Origin: Streptomyces sp. DH41
GTDB taxonomy: Bacteria > Actinomycetota > Actinomycetes > Streptomycetales > Streptomycetaceae
Reading direction: 5' to 3'
Assembly: GCF_029813785.1 (NCBI RefSeq)
Contig: NZ_JARVKY010000021.1
Location: forward strand, 115,996-179,995
Length of the DNA: 64,000 bases
Part shown: positions 25,120 to 33,917 of the stretch, one piece after another
Numbering within the stretch: the first letter of the stretch is position 1
Layout of the letters: every line of letters begins with the position of its first letter
Notes under the pieces: generated by a model
The model's database searches: none
What the model saw: the letters and a program-made list of their open reading frames with translations, nothing else
Told to the model about the DNA's origin: nothing
Made by a program: the position numbers and the translations under genes

Positions 25120-25812
25120 CTACGGCAGGTCGCACGGCGTCCGGTCACGGATCATGAGGGCGGCTCGCTTGGCGGACAGGTCGACCTCGGCGGAGAACCG
25201 GAACCCGGCGCCGAGGAACGCGGCGACGGAGGCCGTGTTGCGGACGTCGGGTTCGGCGAGCACGCGCGTGCAGGCGGGCCGCCTGGCGAGGACGAGGTCG
25301 GTGACGGTACTGATCAGCGTGGTTCCGACGCCCTGCCCTCGGTCGGCGACATCGCCGATCAGGAGGTGAAGGCCGGTGTCGTGCGGCCGGACGGGGCAGT
25401 ACCGGGCCAGCGGGTCGAGGTCGGCCCGGTAGATCTCCCAGTAGCTCATCGGCACACCGTCCAGCACGCCCACGCACGGGACGCTTCGTCCGTCGCCGGC
25501 CAGCTGTGCCCGTACGTGCTCCTCGGTCACGCTCTGTGGTCCGGTCAGCTCCCAGAACGCGGCGACGGCGGGGTCGTTCATCCAGCGGCTGATGACGGGT
25601 ACGTCCTGTTCGACACGGACCGGTACCAGGTGGAAAACCCCCACGGCGGTGACGGCCGGCCCCCATTCGACGACACGGTCGAGCAGATCGTCGCCGGTCC
25701 GCGTCGTCTCCGTTCCCGCCAGGTCGTGCTCCTCCTTCCGGAAGAGGGCGACGAACTCCTCGGGAAGGTGCAGGTCCAGGGTGTCGTCGGCGCTCGCATC
25801 GGTGGAAGCCAC
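25120..25812 (-). CDS. GNAT acetyltransferase of a siderophore operon
   Basis: A 230-aa protein from a GTG at 25812. The C-terminal two thirds have GNAT features: VPVISRWMNDPAVAAFWEL, then GDVADRGQGVGTTLISTVTD (acetyl-CoA loop) and RVLAEPDVRNTASVAAFLGAGF. This is the IucB/RhbD-like type that N-acylates a polyamine or hydroxylamine. It is the last gene of a three-gene leftward operon, 50 bases after the IucA/IucC gene, so it most likely acylates the amine that the synthetase joins to citrate. Confidence 0.85.
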   Translation of the reverse strand: MASTDASADDTLDLHLPEEFVALFRKEEHDLAGTETTRTGDDLLDRVVEWGPAVTAVGVFHLVPVRVEQDVPVISRWMNDPAVAAFWELTGPQSVTEEHVRAQLAGDGRSVPCVGVLDGVPMSYWEIYRADLDPLARYCPVRPHDTGLHLLIGDVADRGQGVGTTLISTVTDLVLARRPACTRVLAEPDVRNTASVAAFLGAGFRFSAEVDLSAKRAALMIRDRTPCDLP

Positions 25813-25862
25813 AGTGTCGCTCTTTCGGGAGAGGGGGACGGGGAGGGGCGGCGGCAGCGTGC

Positions 25863-27791
25863 TCAGGGACGCAGCGGGTTGGTGACGGTGACGTAGACGG
25901 ACTGGGTGTCCACCGGGCCGACGAGCTCGTCGAGGCCGTGCAGCCGGGTCAGCAGGTTGGCCTTGCAGCGCAGGACGGATGAGTCCAGAAGGTGTGCCGG
26001 CAGCGGACTGCACGGCGGCTCGGGCCTCGAGGCGAGACCCCCGAGGAAACTCCGGAAGGCCGCCAGCAGCACTCGCTCGTCGGCGAGGTGCTGGGAACCG
26101 AGGGCGCCGATGAGGCCGAACACGTTGTTGATCGCCAGGTAGTAGGCGAAGCGCTCGTCGGTGACATCGTCGGCGACGAACGTGTCGCTGTGCTCGCCGA
26201 TGCCGGGCAGCCGGGCGTCGAGTTCCGCGCGCCGGGACTCGCGGAAGTAGTAGCCCTGGTTGTCGCGGTACCGGCCGCCGGCCGGCCAGCCGTCGGTGTC
26301 CAGCAGGAGCAGGGTGTTCTGCTGGTGCGCCTCCAGGGCGATCCCGGCGTGGGCGTCCAGCCACAGCACGGGAGCTACGACGTGGTGGAGATAGCGCAGG
26401 AACCACTCGACGGCGACGGCTTCGCGGGGACGGCCGGTCCGCCCGGCCAGTCGTGTGAGGACCTCGGCCAGCCGGGAGCGCGGGGCGCGGGCGGCGTGCC
26501 GGTCGGAACCGTCCGCCGGCCCGTGCGGCCACGGCTCGACGAGAGACGCGACGCAGGAGACGTCGTCCGAGGGCCGGAACGGGTTGTGCCGGATGACGAC
26601 GTCGAGCCCGCGCACGGGCCTGCCGTCCGGTCCGTCGACGGCGAGCCAGGCCGGGTCGCGGACGATGTCGAAGCCGGGGTGGGCGGCCTGCCACTGACGG
26701 GACAGGCCACTGCGCAGCAGACGGTGGACCTCGACCCCTCGGTGGAGTTCCTTGCGGAGGTTCTCCCGGCGGGAGTTGGTGATGTGCAGGGCCAGCGAGA
26801 GCTTGAGCATGGCAGAGGCGCCGGTGCGATGGACGGTCCGCAGGGAGGAGGTGGGGTGCCAGGGGGCGCCCCGGGTGCCGAGGTCCCTGAGCAGCCCGGC
26901 GTCCAGCAGGGCCGCGGTCTGAGGCCGGTGGCGTACCGCGCGGAACTGCCAGGGGTGCAGGGGAAGGAGTACGTAGCCGTCCGGCGGCGCGGCCCCGTCT
27001 CCGGCGAGGCGCGCGGTGAGCCGGGGCGCGGCGATCCGGCGGCCGCGTTCTGTCCAGGCCGAGTCGGTGGCGAGTACGGACGGGTCGACGGCCACCCAGT
27101 GCAGCGGGAAGGAGCCGCGCAGTTCGGGTGAGTACCGCCGTGCCTCGGCCTCCGTGAGCCCCTCCCTGCTCTTTGGGGTGGGGTGCAGCGGGTGTCCGAG
27201 GAGCAGCGCCTGCTCTGCGGCCAGGAAGAGGTCGGAGCCGTCCGAGGGACCGGAGGGGTCCGAGGGACCGGAGGGGTCCGAGGCACCAGAAGCGACGGCA
27301 GGGCGTTCCCCGCGATCCTGGAGGAATACCGCGGTGCGGCGGACGGAGTCGGCGACGCGGGCGACGAGGTCGGCTCCGTCGGGCCCCTGGTCGCCGGACG
27401 TCTCCCGGACGAGCAGCGCGGCGACCGTGACCGCGTCCACGGGCGGCGCCGAGGCCGGGGCGTCGGCCAGGCGCGGGAGGCCGAAGCGGTGTCGGCCGGT
27501 CGGTGACCAGTAGTGGACGGGAACGGCCAGGGCCGTACCGCCGACGGGGAGCGGTACCCGCAGGACGCCGTCGTCGGGGGCGGGCGCGTCGGTCTCTCGC
27601 ACCCAGCAGCGGAGCAGGTTCTCCACTGCGGCGTGCTGAGCGGCCGCACAAGGCTCGGGGTGGCCCACGCGGTCAGCGGTGGTATCCGGCGTGCCTGCGG
27701 GTGGGGGAATGGCGGCGGTCGCCGGTGGGCGCGGAGGTACGGCTGCGGTGGGAGCGGCGGGCACCGATTCGGGTGCGGGGTCGATGTGCAA
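25863..27791 (-). CDS. IucA/IucC-family NIS siderophore synthetase
   Basis: A 642-aa enzyme joining a carboxylate such as citrate to an amine or alcohol with ATP. Family landmarks: PLHPWQ, SLRTVHRTGASAMLKLSL, HITNSRRENLRKE (about 310-345) and ALEAHQQNTLLLLD, then DNQGYYFR and FAYYLAINNVFGLIGALG in the C-terminal part. The start is an unusual TTG at 27791 with GAGGAA six bases upstream. The first 50 residues are Pro/Ala-rich. A short SDPSGP repeat near residue 170 reflects an 18-bp DNA repeat at 27241-27283. It lies 39 bases after the aminotransferase gene. Confidence 0.94.
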   Translation of the reverse strand: MHIDPAPESVPAAPTAAVPPRPPATAAIPPPAGTPDTTADRVGHPEPCAAAQHAAVENLLRCWVRETDAPAPDDGVLRVPLPVGGTALAVPVHYWSPTGRHRFGLPRLADAPASAPPVDAVTVAALLVRETSGDQGPDGADLVARVADSVRRTAVFLQDRGERPAVASGASDPSGPSDPSGPSDGSDLFLAAEQALLLGHPLHPTPKSREGLTEAEARRYSPELRGSFPLHWVAVDPSVLATDSAWTERGRRIAAPRLTARLAGDGAAPPDGYVLLPLHPWQFRAVRHRPQTAALLDAGLLRDLGTRGAPWHPTSSLRTVHRTGASAMLKLSLALHITNSRRENLRKELHRGVEVHRLLRSGLSRQWQAAHPGFDIVRDPAWLAVDGPDGRPVRGLDVVIRHNPFRPSDDVSCVASLVEPWPHGPADGSDRHAARAPRSRLAEVLTRLAGRTGRPREAVAVEWFLRYLHHVVAPVLWLDAHAGIALEAHQQNTLLLLDTDGWPAGGRYRDNQGYYFRESRRAELDARLPGIGEHSDTFVADDVTDERFAYYLAINNVFGLIGALGSQHLADERVLLAAFRSFLGGLASRPEPPCSPLPAHLLDSSVLRCKANLLTRLHGLDELVGPVDTQSVYVTVTNPLRP

Positions 27792-27830
27792 CGCGGTTCC
27801 TCGTGACGTGCTGTGGTCTGGGCGCGGGAT

Positions 27831-29231
27831 TCAGAGCGCGGCGCACACCCCGCGAGGCGGTGCGTGGTCGCCACGGCTCCGGTCCACCGTCTCCACCGCG
27901 TCGGCGAGTCGGTCCAGGACCGCCGTCGTCTGCTCCTCGGTGACGATCAGCGGCGGCAGCAGGCGTACGACGTTCGCGGAGGGGCCCGTGACGTCCACGA
28001 TCAGCCCGCGACGCAGACATTCCCGTTGGACGGCGGCGGCGAGTTCGGCGGCGGTACCGGGGCGGACTCCGTTGGCGGGCGCGTCGCGCGTACGGTCCGG
28101 TGCCGTCAGTTCGACGCCGATCATCAGTCCCCGCCCTCGCACGTCACCGACGCACTCGAACTCCTCGGCCAGGCCGCGCAGTCGGGCCAGTATCCGGCTG
28201 CCCAGTGCGGCGGCGTGCTCGGCGAGGCGGTGTTCGCGGACGTGGGCGAGGGTGGCCGCTCCCGCGGCCAGGGCCAGTTGGTTGCCCCGGAAGGTGCCGG
28301 TGCCGGGCTCCCCCGTGTGCAGGTCGTCGCGGTGGACCACCGCGGCCAGCGGCAGACTGCCGCCGATCGCCTTGGAGAGGACCAGCACGTCGGGGACGAC
28401 GCCGCTGTGTTCGACCGCCCAGAAGGCACCCGTCCGCCCGACGCCCGTCTCGGTCTCGTCGGCGATCAGCGGGACGGACCGTTCGGCCGTGATCCGGCGC
28501 ATGCGCCGCGTCCAGGCGTCCGGCACGGGAAGCACACCGCTCTCGCTGCGGACCGGCTCCAGGATCACCCCTGCGGGCAGTTCCTCCCCCGACCGGCGGT
28601 CGTCGAGGACGGACTCGGCCCAGTGGGCGGCGAGTTCGGCTCCGCGCTCGCCCCCGACACCGAACGGACAGTGCCGGTCCTGCGGGTACGGCAGGCGGGC
28701 GAGCGGCTCGTCGCGGGTGGCACTGTGCCCCGCGCACGCCTCGGCGGTCGTCCTGTGGTGAGCGTCGGTGAAGGCGATCACCCGGGCCCGGCCGGTGGCG
28801 GCGCGGACCAGTCGGCCCGCGGTGGCGAGGGGATCCGTACCGGCCGGCCCGCAGAACCGCACGCGCGCGTGGTGGGCGAGTCCGGGCGGCAGGGTGCGCA
28901 GCAGTTCGGTGACGAAGGCGTCCTCGACGGGGGTGGTGAGGTCCATGACCTGCAAGGGGGCGCCCGAGTCGAGGACTTCACGGATCGCCTTCAGCACGAC
29001 CGGGTGGTTGTGTCCCAGGACCAGCGTGCCCGCGCCCGAGACGCAGTCGAGGTAGCGGCGGCCGTCGGCGCCCTCGATGGTGAGCCCCCGGGCGCGGACG
29101 GGTACGACGGGAAGGGCGCGCGCGTAGGTGCGTGCTGAGGGCTCCCGCGCCGTCTGACGCTTCGGGGCGCTTTCTTGCGCTGTCTTCGGGGCGCTCTCCT
29201 GCGCTTCCTTCTGAGCGCTCTTCTGCGCCAC
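27831..29231 (-). CDS. class III aminotransferase, diaminobutyrate type
   Basis: A 466-aa PLP enzyme of the diaminobutyrate-2-oxoglutarate aminotransferase group. The PLP-binding Lys is K287 in VLSKAIGGSLPLA; IADETETGVGRTG supplies the cofactor Asp, and YLDCVSGAGTLVLGHNHP is the usual opening. It would make 2,4-diaminobutyrate from aspartate semialdehyde and glutamate, the first step to a diamine building block. The start is a GTG at 29231 with GGAGGTCGGAGA upstream. Residues 2-26 are a repetitive AQESAPK-type tail. It is the first gene of the siderophore operon. Confidence 0.88.
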   Translation of the reverse strand: MAQKSAQKEAQESAPKTAQESAPKRQTAREPSARTYARALPVVPVRARGLTIEGADGRRYLDCVSGAGTLVLGHNHPVVLKAIREVLDSGAPLQVMDLTTPVEDAFVTELLRTLPPGLAHHARVRFCGPAGTDPLATAGRLVRAATGRARVIAFTDAHHRTTAEACAGHSATRDEPLARLPYPQDRHCPFGVGGERGAELAAHWAESVLDDRRSGEELPAGVILEPVRSESGVLPVPDAWTRRMRRITAERSVPLIADETETGVGRTGAFWAVEHSGVVPDVLVLSKAIGGSLPLAAVVHRDDLHTGEPGTGTFRGNQLALAAGAATLAHVREHRLAEHAAALGSRILARLRGLAEEFECVGDVRGRGLMIGVELTAPDRTRDAPANGVRPGTAAELAAAVQRECLRRGLIVDVTGPSANVVRLLPPLIVTEEQTTAVLDRLADAVETVDRSRGDHAPPRGVCAAL

Positions 29232-29566
29232 GGCTCTCCGACCTCCCGCTGTCCAGACGCGACCCGACGTGTCGGGTCGCCTTCGGCGCGGGGGACCGCA
29301 CCCGGACAGCAGGCCCCCCACCGCTACCAACCGCGGGCCGTTCACCGGGTTACGGGTAGCGTGAAGATCCGTTGCTGGGCGGCAGGCTCGTCGTCGGCTC
29401 CGGAACCGCGGTGCGGCTTCGGGTACGTCCGGCCCGGCCCGGATGCCGCGTGCCAGGTCAGGCGGCTGTATCCGAACCGTTGCCGTTCCATCGGAACTCC
29501 CCCACAGCGAACCAATAGTGTGTGGTGCCGTTCCAGTGCAGTTCACAGTAGGGGGAGTTACCAACC
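29232..29566. other. divergent control region, siderophore operon / peptidase 1
   Basis: These 335 bases separate the leftward siderophore operon from the rightward peptidase. They contain the 22-bp palindrome described separately and a GTTCC-ATC-GGAAC inverted repeat at 29485-29497 on the peptidase side. TAGTGT at 29515-29520 is a possible -10 for the peptidase. I found no sequence resembling the 19-bp DmdR iron box. Confidence 0.55.
29259..29280. promoter_or_regulatory. 22-bp palindrome upstream of the siderophore operon
   Basis: Ten-base arms GCGACCCGAC and GTCGGGTCGC flank GT, ending 28 bases before the GTG of the aminotransferase, just upstream of its ribosome site. It could be a repressor operator or a 5'-UTR hairpin. 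Confidence 0.6.
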
Positions 29567-30796
29567 ATGCGATCCATACGGCCGTCGTTCACCACGCGCG
29601 GGCACAGGCGCGGGCGGCGCAGAACGTCCCCCGTGCCGGTCACCGTGGCGCTCGTCTCGGCGCTCGCGCTCACCGCCACCGCCTGCGAGTCCGGCGACCC
29701 CGAGGCGAGCGGCGACGCCTCCGCCTCCGCGTCCGCCGCGGACGGCGGCAACGGCGAGATCCGGATCCCGGACAGCATCAAGGACAAGCTCAAGGAACAC
29801 GGGATCGACGTCGACGAGTGGAAGAACGGCGCCTGGAAGAACTGGAACAAGGACGACTGGCTGCGTGAGGCGCAGGACTACGTCAACCCGATCATCGAGG
29901 ACCTGTGGGACCCGGACCGGATGCGGGACGCCGAGGAACCCGACCAGGAGGTCGACGACAGCGACATCTCCGGTGACCAGGGCGTCACCGACCCCGAGCC
30001 GCAGCCGGTGCAGGCTCAGGCCGTGCCGCCCAAGTACCACGACAGCGCCGCCACGGCGGGCAAGCTGCTCTTCGACTCGCCCGCGGGCTCGATGGTCTGC
30101 TCGGCGACCGTCGTGGAGGACCCGGCCAACCCGGGCAAGTCCAACCTGGTGTGGACGGCCGGCCACTGCGTGCACGCGGGCAAGAAGGGCGGCTGGTACC
30201 GCAACATCGCCTTCGTGCCGTCGTACAACGATGCCGGCAAGTCGAACGCGGAACTGCAGAACGCCACCAAGGAGGAGGTCGCTCCCTATGGCGTCTGGTG
30301 GGGCGACTGGGCCCAGACCTCGGACCAGTGGATCGAGCAGGGCGGCGCGACGGGCGGCGACGGTGCCTCGTACGACTTCGCCGTCATCCACGTGACCCCG
30401 GAGAAGGGCAGCGGCGGCAAGTCGCTGGAGGAGACGGTCGGCTCGGCGCTTCCGGTGGACTTCGAGGCGCCCGCCGTGCCGGAGGTCGAGAGCATGAAGG
30501 CGATCGGCTACCCGGCCGCGCCGCCGTACGACGGTCAGAAGCTGTTCCAGTGCGAGGACAAGCCCGGGCGGCTGTCGATGAACGCCTCGGATCCGACGAT
30601 GTACCGCATCGGCTGCACCATGACCGGTGGTTCGTCCGGCGGCGGCTGGGTCGCGGCCGGGTCCGACGGCAAGCCGGCGCTGGTGTCCAACACCTCGATC
30701 GGCCCGGTGACGGCCGGCTGGCTGGCCGGTCCGCGGCTGGGCGAGGAGGCCAAGGGCGTGTTCGACGCGGTGAGCGGCAAGTTCGCCGGTCAGTGA
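29567..30796 (+). CDS. secreted trypsin-like serine peptidase, lipoprotein (copy 1)
   Basis: A 409-aa exported protein. An Arg-rich start (RRGRRR) and hydrophobic stretch end in a lipobox-like LTATAC with C40. A 100-residue acidic/amide-rich stalk (IKDKLKEHGIDVDEW, WKNWNKDDW) precedes the peptidase fold: H200 in WTAGHC, D270 in SYDFAVIHV and S357 in GGSSGGGW make the catalytic triad. It would act on the cell surface; the target is unknown. The start is an ATG at 29567 with GGGGGAG upstream. A close paralogue follows 141 bases later in the same direction. Confidence 0.9.
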   Translation: MRSIRPSFTTRGHRRGRRRTSPVPVTVALVSALALTATACESGDPEASGDASASASAADGGNGEIRIPDSIKDKLKEHGIDVDEWKNGAWKNWNKDDWLREAQDYVNPIIEDLWDPDRMRDAEEPDQEVDDSDISGDQGVTDPEPQPVQAQAVPPKYHDSAATAGKLLFDSPAGSMVCSATVVEDPANPGKSNLVWTAGHCVHAGKKGGWYRNIAFVPSYNDAGKSNAELQNATKEEVAPYGVWWGDWAQTSDQWIEQGGATGGDGASYDFAVIHVTPEKGSGGKSLEETVGSALPVDFEAPAVPEVESMKAIGYPAAPPYDGQKLFQCEDKPGRLSMNASDPTMYRIGCTMTGGSSGGGWVAAGSDGKPALVSNTSIGPVTAGWLAGPRLGEEAKGVFDAVSGKFAGQ

Positions 30797-30886
30797 TCGC
30801 GCGCTGAGGGACAGCGCCCGGTTCGGAGGCGGTGGGGTGCGTCGGGTGATCCGGGCACCCCATCGCCGGTTCCACGACATTCACGC

Positions 30887-30914
30887 GTCGGCGTTCGTAC
30901 GTCGACGTTCATAC
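30887..30914. promoter_or_regulatory. 14-bp direct repeat before peptidase 2
   Basis: Two adjacent 14-base units (GTCGGCGTTCGTAC and GTCGACGTTCATAC) differ at two positions and end 23 bases before the ATG of the second peptidase. They could be a regulator site or simple duplication. Confidence 0.4.
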
Positions 30915-30937
30915 GTAGCAACGGGGGTCGTTCCACC

Positions 30938-32167
30938 ATGAGTTCCGCATCCACACCCACGTCCACCGCAGCACGGCGCCGACGGCGCACCGCACTCGCC
31001 GCCATCGGTGTCGTCGCCGCACTGGCGCTCACCGCGACCGCCTGTGGCGGTTCGGAGAAGGACGAGGCCGACGCCGGGCCCGGCGGTGGCGCCTCGCAGG
31101 CCGCCGATGCCGGCGACACGGGAGGCACCGGCGACGGCAAGGTCCGGCTCCCGGCCGATCTCGCGGACCGGCTCAAGGAGCACGGCATCGACGTCGACCA
31201 GTGGAAGGACGGCGGCTGGAAGGACTGGGACAAGGACAAGTGGCTCAGTGAGGCCAAGGACTTCGTCAACCCGGTGATCGAGGGCCTGTGGGAGCCGGAC
31301 CGGATGCGGTCCGCGAAGGAGGCGGACAAGACCGTCACGACCAAGGACACCACCGCCCAGGGCGCCACCGACCCGGAGCCGGCGCCCGTCGAGGCCGTGG
31401 CCGAGAAGACGCCGTACCACGAGAACGCCGCCCCGGTCGGCAAGGTCTTCTTCGACTCCCCCGAGGGGTCGATGGTCTGCTCCGGCACCGTCATCAAGGA
31501 CGTGAACAACCCGGGCAAGTCCAACCTGGTGTGGACGGCGGGCCACTGCGTGCACGCCGGCGGAAGCGGCGGCTGGTACCGCAACATCGCCTTCGTGCCG
31601 TCGTACAACGACCTCGGCAAGTCAGAGGCGGAACTGGCGGGCGCGTCGATCACCGAGATGTCCCCCTACGGCACCTGGTGGGCCGACTGGGCTTCGACCT
31701 CGAACCAGTGGATCAAGGGCGGTGCGGACAACGGCGGTGACGGGGCCGCGTACGACTACTCCGTGCTGCATGTGAAGCCGGAGCAGGGCGGCAAGTCCCT
31801 GGAGGAGACGGTCGGCGCCGCGCTGGAGGTGGACTTCTCCGCCCCTGCCGCGAGTGAGGTCACCAGCATGGGCGCCTGGGGCTACCCGGCCGCGCCCCCG
31901 TACAACGGTCTGGCGATGTTCAAGTGCGTCGACCGGCCCGGCAGGCTGTCGCTGAGCCCGTCGCTGCCGACGATGTACCGCATCGGCTGCACGATGACCG
32001 GTGGTTCGTCCGGCGGCGGATGGTTCCGGGTGGTGGACGGCGAGACCAAGCTGGTGTCGAACACCTCGATCGGCCCCCTGGAGAACACCTGGCTGGCGGG
32101 CCCGCAGCTGGGCCGCGAGGCCGAGGCGATGTACCAGAACATGAGCAGGACGTACGGCGGTCAGTGA
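30938..32167 (+). CDS. secreted trypsin-like serine peptidase, lipoprotein (copy 2)
   Basis: A 409-aa paralogue of the preceding gene, identical in length and order of parts: Arg-rich signal, lipobox LTATAC (C36), stalk with LKEHGIDVDQWKDG, catalytic WTAGHC, AYDYSVLHV and GGSSGGGW. Long stretches such as KSNLVWTAGHCVHAG and WYRNIAFVPSYND are shared, while stalk and signal have diverged. It arose by tandem duplication. The start is an ATG at 30938 with GGGGGT upstream. A strong terminator lies 46 bases downstream. Confidence 0.9.
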   Translation: MSSASTPTSTAARRRRRTALAAIGVVAALALTATACGGSEKDEADAGPGGGASQAADAGDTGGTGDGKVRLPADLADRLKEHGIDVDQWKDGGWKDWDKDKWLSEAKDFVNPVIEGLWEPDRMRSAKEADKTVTTKDTTAQGATDPEPAPVEAVAEKTPYHENAAPVGKVFFDSPEGSMVCSGTVIKDVNNPGKSNLVWTAGHCVHAGGSGGWYRNIAFVPSYNDLGKSEAELAGASITEMSPYGTWWADWASTSNQWIKGGADNGGDGAAYDYSVLHVKPEQGGKSLEETVGAALEVDFSAPAASEVTSMGAWGYPAAPPYNGLAMFKCVDRPGRLSLSPSLPTMYRIGCTMTGGSSGGGWFRVVDGETKLVSNTSIGPLENTWLAGPQLGREAEAMYQNMSRTYGGQ

Positions 32168-32213
32168 CCGGACGGAGTGTACGGAAGTCCGTGGTCCGTG
32201 CCCCCCGCGTGCC

Positions 32214-32250
32214 GAAGGCCCGCCCCCGCGATGTGCGGGGGCGGGCCTTC
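32214..32250. terminator. bidirectional terminator between peptidase 2 and hflX
   Basis: A perfect 16-base stem beginning GAAGGCCCG with a 5-base loop (GATGT), between convergent genes. Confidence 0.92.
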
Positions 32251-32261
32251 TCGCGTGTACG

Positions 32262-33755
32262 TCAGAGGGCGGGCGCCGGTACGTACGGCGTGAGTTCCGC
32301 CGCCAGTTCCTCGTGCACCCGGACCTTGAGCAGGGTGCCCTCCGGGGTGTGCTCCTCGGAGATCACCTCGCCCTCGTCATGGGCGCGGGCGACCAGCTTG
32401 CCGTGGGTGTACGGCACGAGCGCCTCGATCTCGACCGACGGGCGCGGCAGATCATTGTCGATCAGGGCGAGCAGCTCGTCGATGCCCTTGCCGGTGCGTG
32501 CCGAGACGGCGATGGACCGCTTCTCGACCCGCAGCAGCCGCTGGAGCACCAGCGGGTCGGCCATGTCGGCCTTGTTGATCACGACGATCTCGGGTACGTC
32601 GGTGGCTCCGACGTCCCTGATCACCTCGCGCACGGCGGCCAGCTGCTCCTCCGGGACCGGGTGCGAACCGTCCACCACGTGCAGGATCAGGTCGGAGTCG
32701 CCGACCTCCTCCATCGTGGAGCGGAACGCCTCGACCAGGTGGTGCGGCAGGTGCCGGACGAAGCCGACGGTGTCCGCCAGGGTATACAGGCGGCCGCTCG
32801 GTGTCTCGGCCCGGCGCACGGTCGGGTCGAGGGTGGCGAACAGCGCGTTCTCCACCAGTACGCCCGCGCCCGTGAGGCGGTTGAGCAGCGAGGACTTGCC
32901 CGCGTTGGTGTAGCCCGCGATGGCCACGGACGGCACCTTGTGGCGCTTGCGCTCCTGGCGCTTGATCTCGCGGCCGGTCTTCATCTCCGCGATCTCCCGG
33001 CGCATCTTCGCCATCTTCTCGCGGATCCGGCGCCGGTCCGTCTCGATCTTGGTCTCACCGGGACCACGGGTGGCGAGGCCGCCGCCCTTGCCGCCGCCCA
33101 TCTGCCGGGACAGCGACTGGCCCCAGCCGCGCAGCCTCGGCAGCATGTACTGCATCTGCGCGAGCGCGACCTGCGCCTTGCCCTCTCGGGACTTGGCGTG
33201 CTGGGCGAAGATGTCCAGGATCAGGGCCGTACGGTCGATGACCTTGACCTTGACGACGTCCTCGAGGTGGATCAGCTGCCCGGGGCTGAGCTCACCGTCG
33301 CAGATGACGGTGTCCGCGCCCGTGTCGTGGACGACGTCCCGCAGCTCCTCGGCCTTGCCGGAGCCGATGTAGGTGGCGGCGTCGGGCTTGTCACGGCGCT
33401 GGACGACGCCGTCGAGGACCAGCGCGCCGGCGGTCTCCGCGAGGGCGGCCAGCTCGGCGAGGGAGTTCTCCGCGTCCCGTACGGTGCCCGAGGTCCACAC
33501 GCCGACGAGGACGACCCGCTCCAGACGGAGCTGGCGGTACTCGACCTCGGTGACGTCCTCGAGCTCGGTGGAGAGGCCCGCCACGCGGCGCAGCGCCGCG
33601 CGGTCGGAGCGGTCGAACTGCTCGCCGTCCCACTTGGGGTCGGTCTCGTGGCTCCAGGCGACGTCCTCTTCCATCAGGGCATCGGCCCGGAGGCCCTCGG
33701 GATAGGTCTGCTCGAGACGCTTGGTGTCCTGGGAGGTGGAAGAAGAGGAGGTCAT
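32262..33755 (-). CDS. hflX: GTPase HflX
   Basis: A 497-aa ribosome-associated GTPase that splits stalled ribosomes under stress. The N-terminal HflX domain (about 80-260) contains ATYIGSGKAEELRD, ALILDIFAQHAKSREGKAQVALAQ and GGGLATRGPGETKIETDRR. The G domain has P-loop GYTNAGKS (281-288), DTVGFVRHLP and NKAD. The start is the ATG at 33755 with AAGGAT upstream; codons further upstream lie in Arg-rich non-coding sequence. It is convergent with the peptidase pair. Confidence 0.96.
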   Translation of the reverse strand: MTSSSSTSQDTKRLEQTYPEGLRADALMEEDVAWSHETDPKWDGEQFDRSDRAALRRVAGLSTELEDVTEVEYRQLRLERVVLVGVWTSGTVRDAENSLAELAALAETAGALVLDGVVQRRDKPDAATYIGSGKAEELRDVVHDTGADTVICDGELSPGQLIHLEDVVKVKVIDRTALILDIFAQHAKSREGKAQVALAQMQYMLPRLRGWGQSLSRQMGGGKGGGLATRGPGETKIETDRRRIREKMAKMRREIAEMKTGREIKRQERKRHKVPSVAIAGYTNAGKSSLLNRLTGAGVLVENALFATLDPTVRRAETPSGRLYTLADTVGFVRHLPHHLVEAFRSTMEEVGDSDLILHVVDGSHPVPEEQLAAVREVIRDVGATDVPEIVVINKADMADPLVLQRLLRVEKRSIAVSARTGKGIDELLALIDNDLPRPSVEIEALVPYTHGKLVARAHDEGEVISEEHTPEGTLLKVRVHEELAAELTPYVPAPAL

Positions 33756-33917
33756 TGGATCCTTACGTAGCTGGGAAGCGAATCGCGCGGCATGGATACC
33801 GCGACACTCTGCACAACGCGCGAGCCGCCGGGGAGATTCCCGGGCCCGTGCCGCGCCGTCCCGAAGATGGTCGCACGGCACGGGGCGTCTCGTCACCGGC
33901 TTATTCCGCGTGCGCCG

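Noticed and set aside
29232..29566. Iron (DmdR) box upstream of the siderophore operon
   Set aside because: No sequence close to the 19-bp TTAGGTTAGG-type palindrome is visible; only the unrelated 22-bp palindrome is present.
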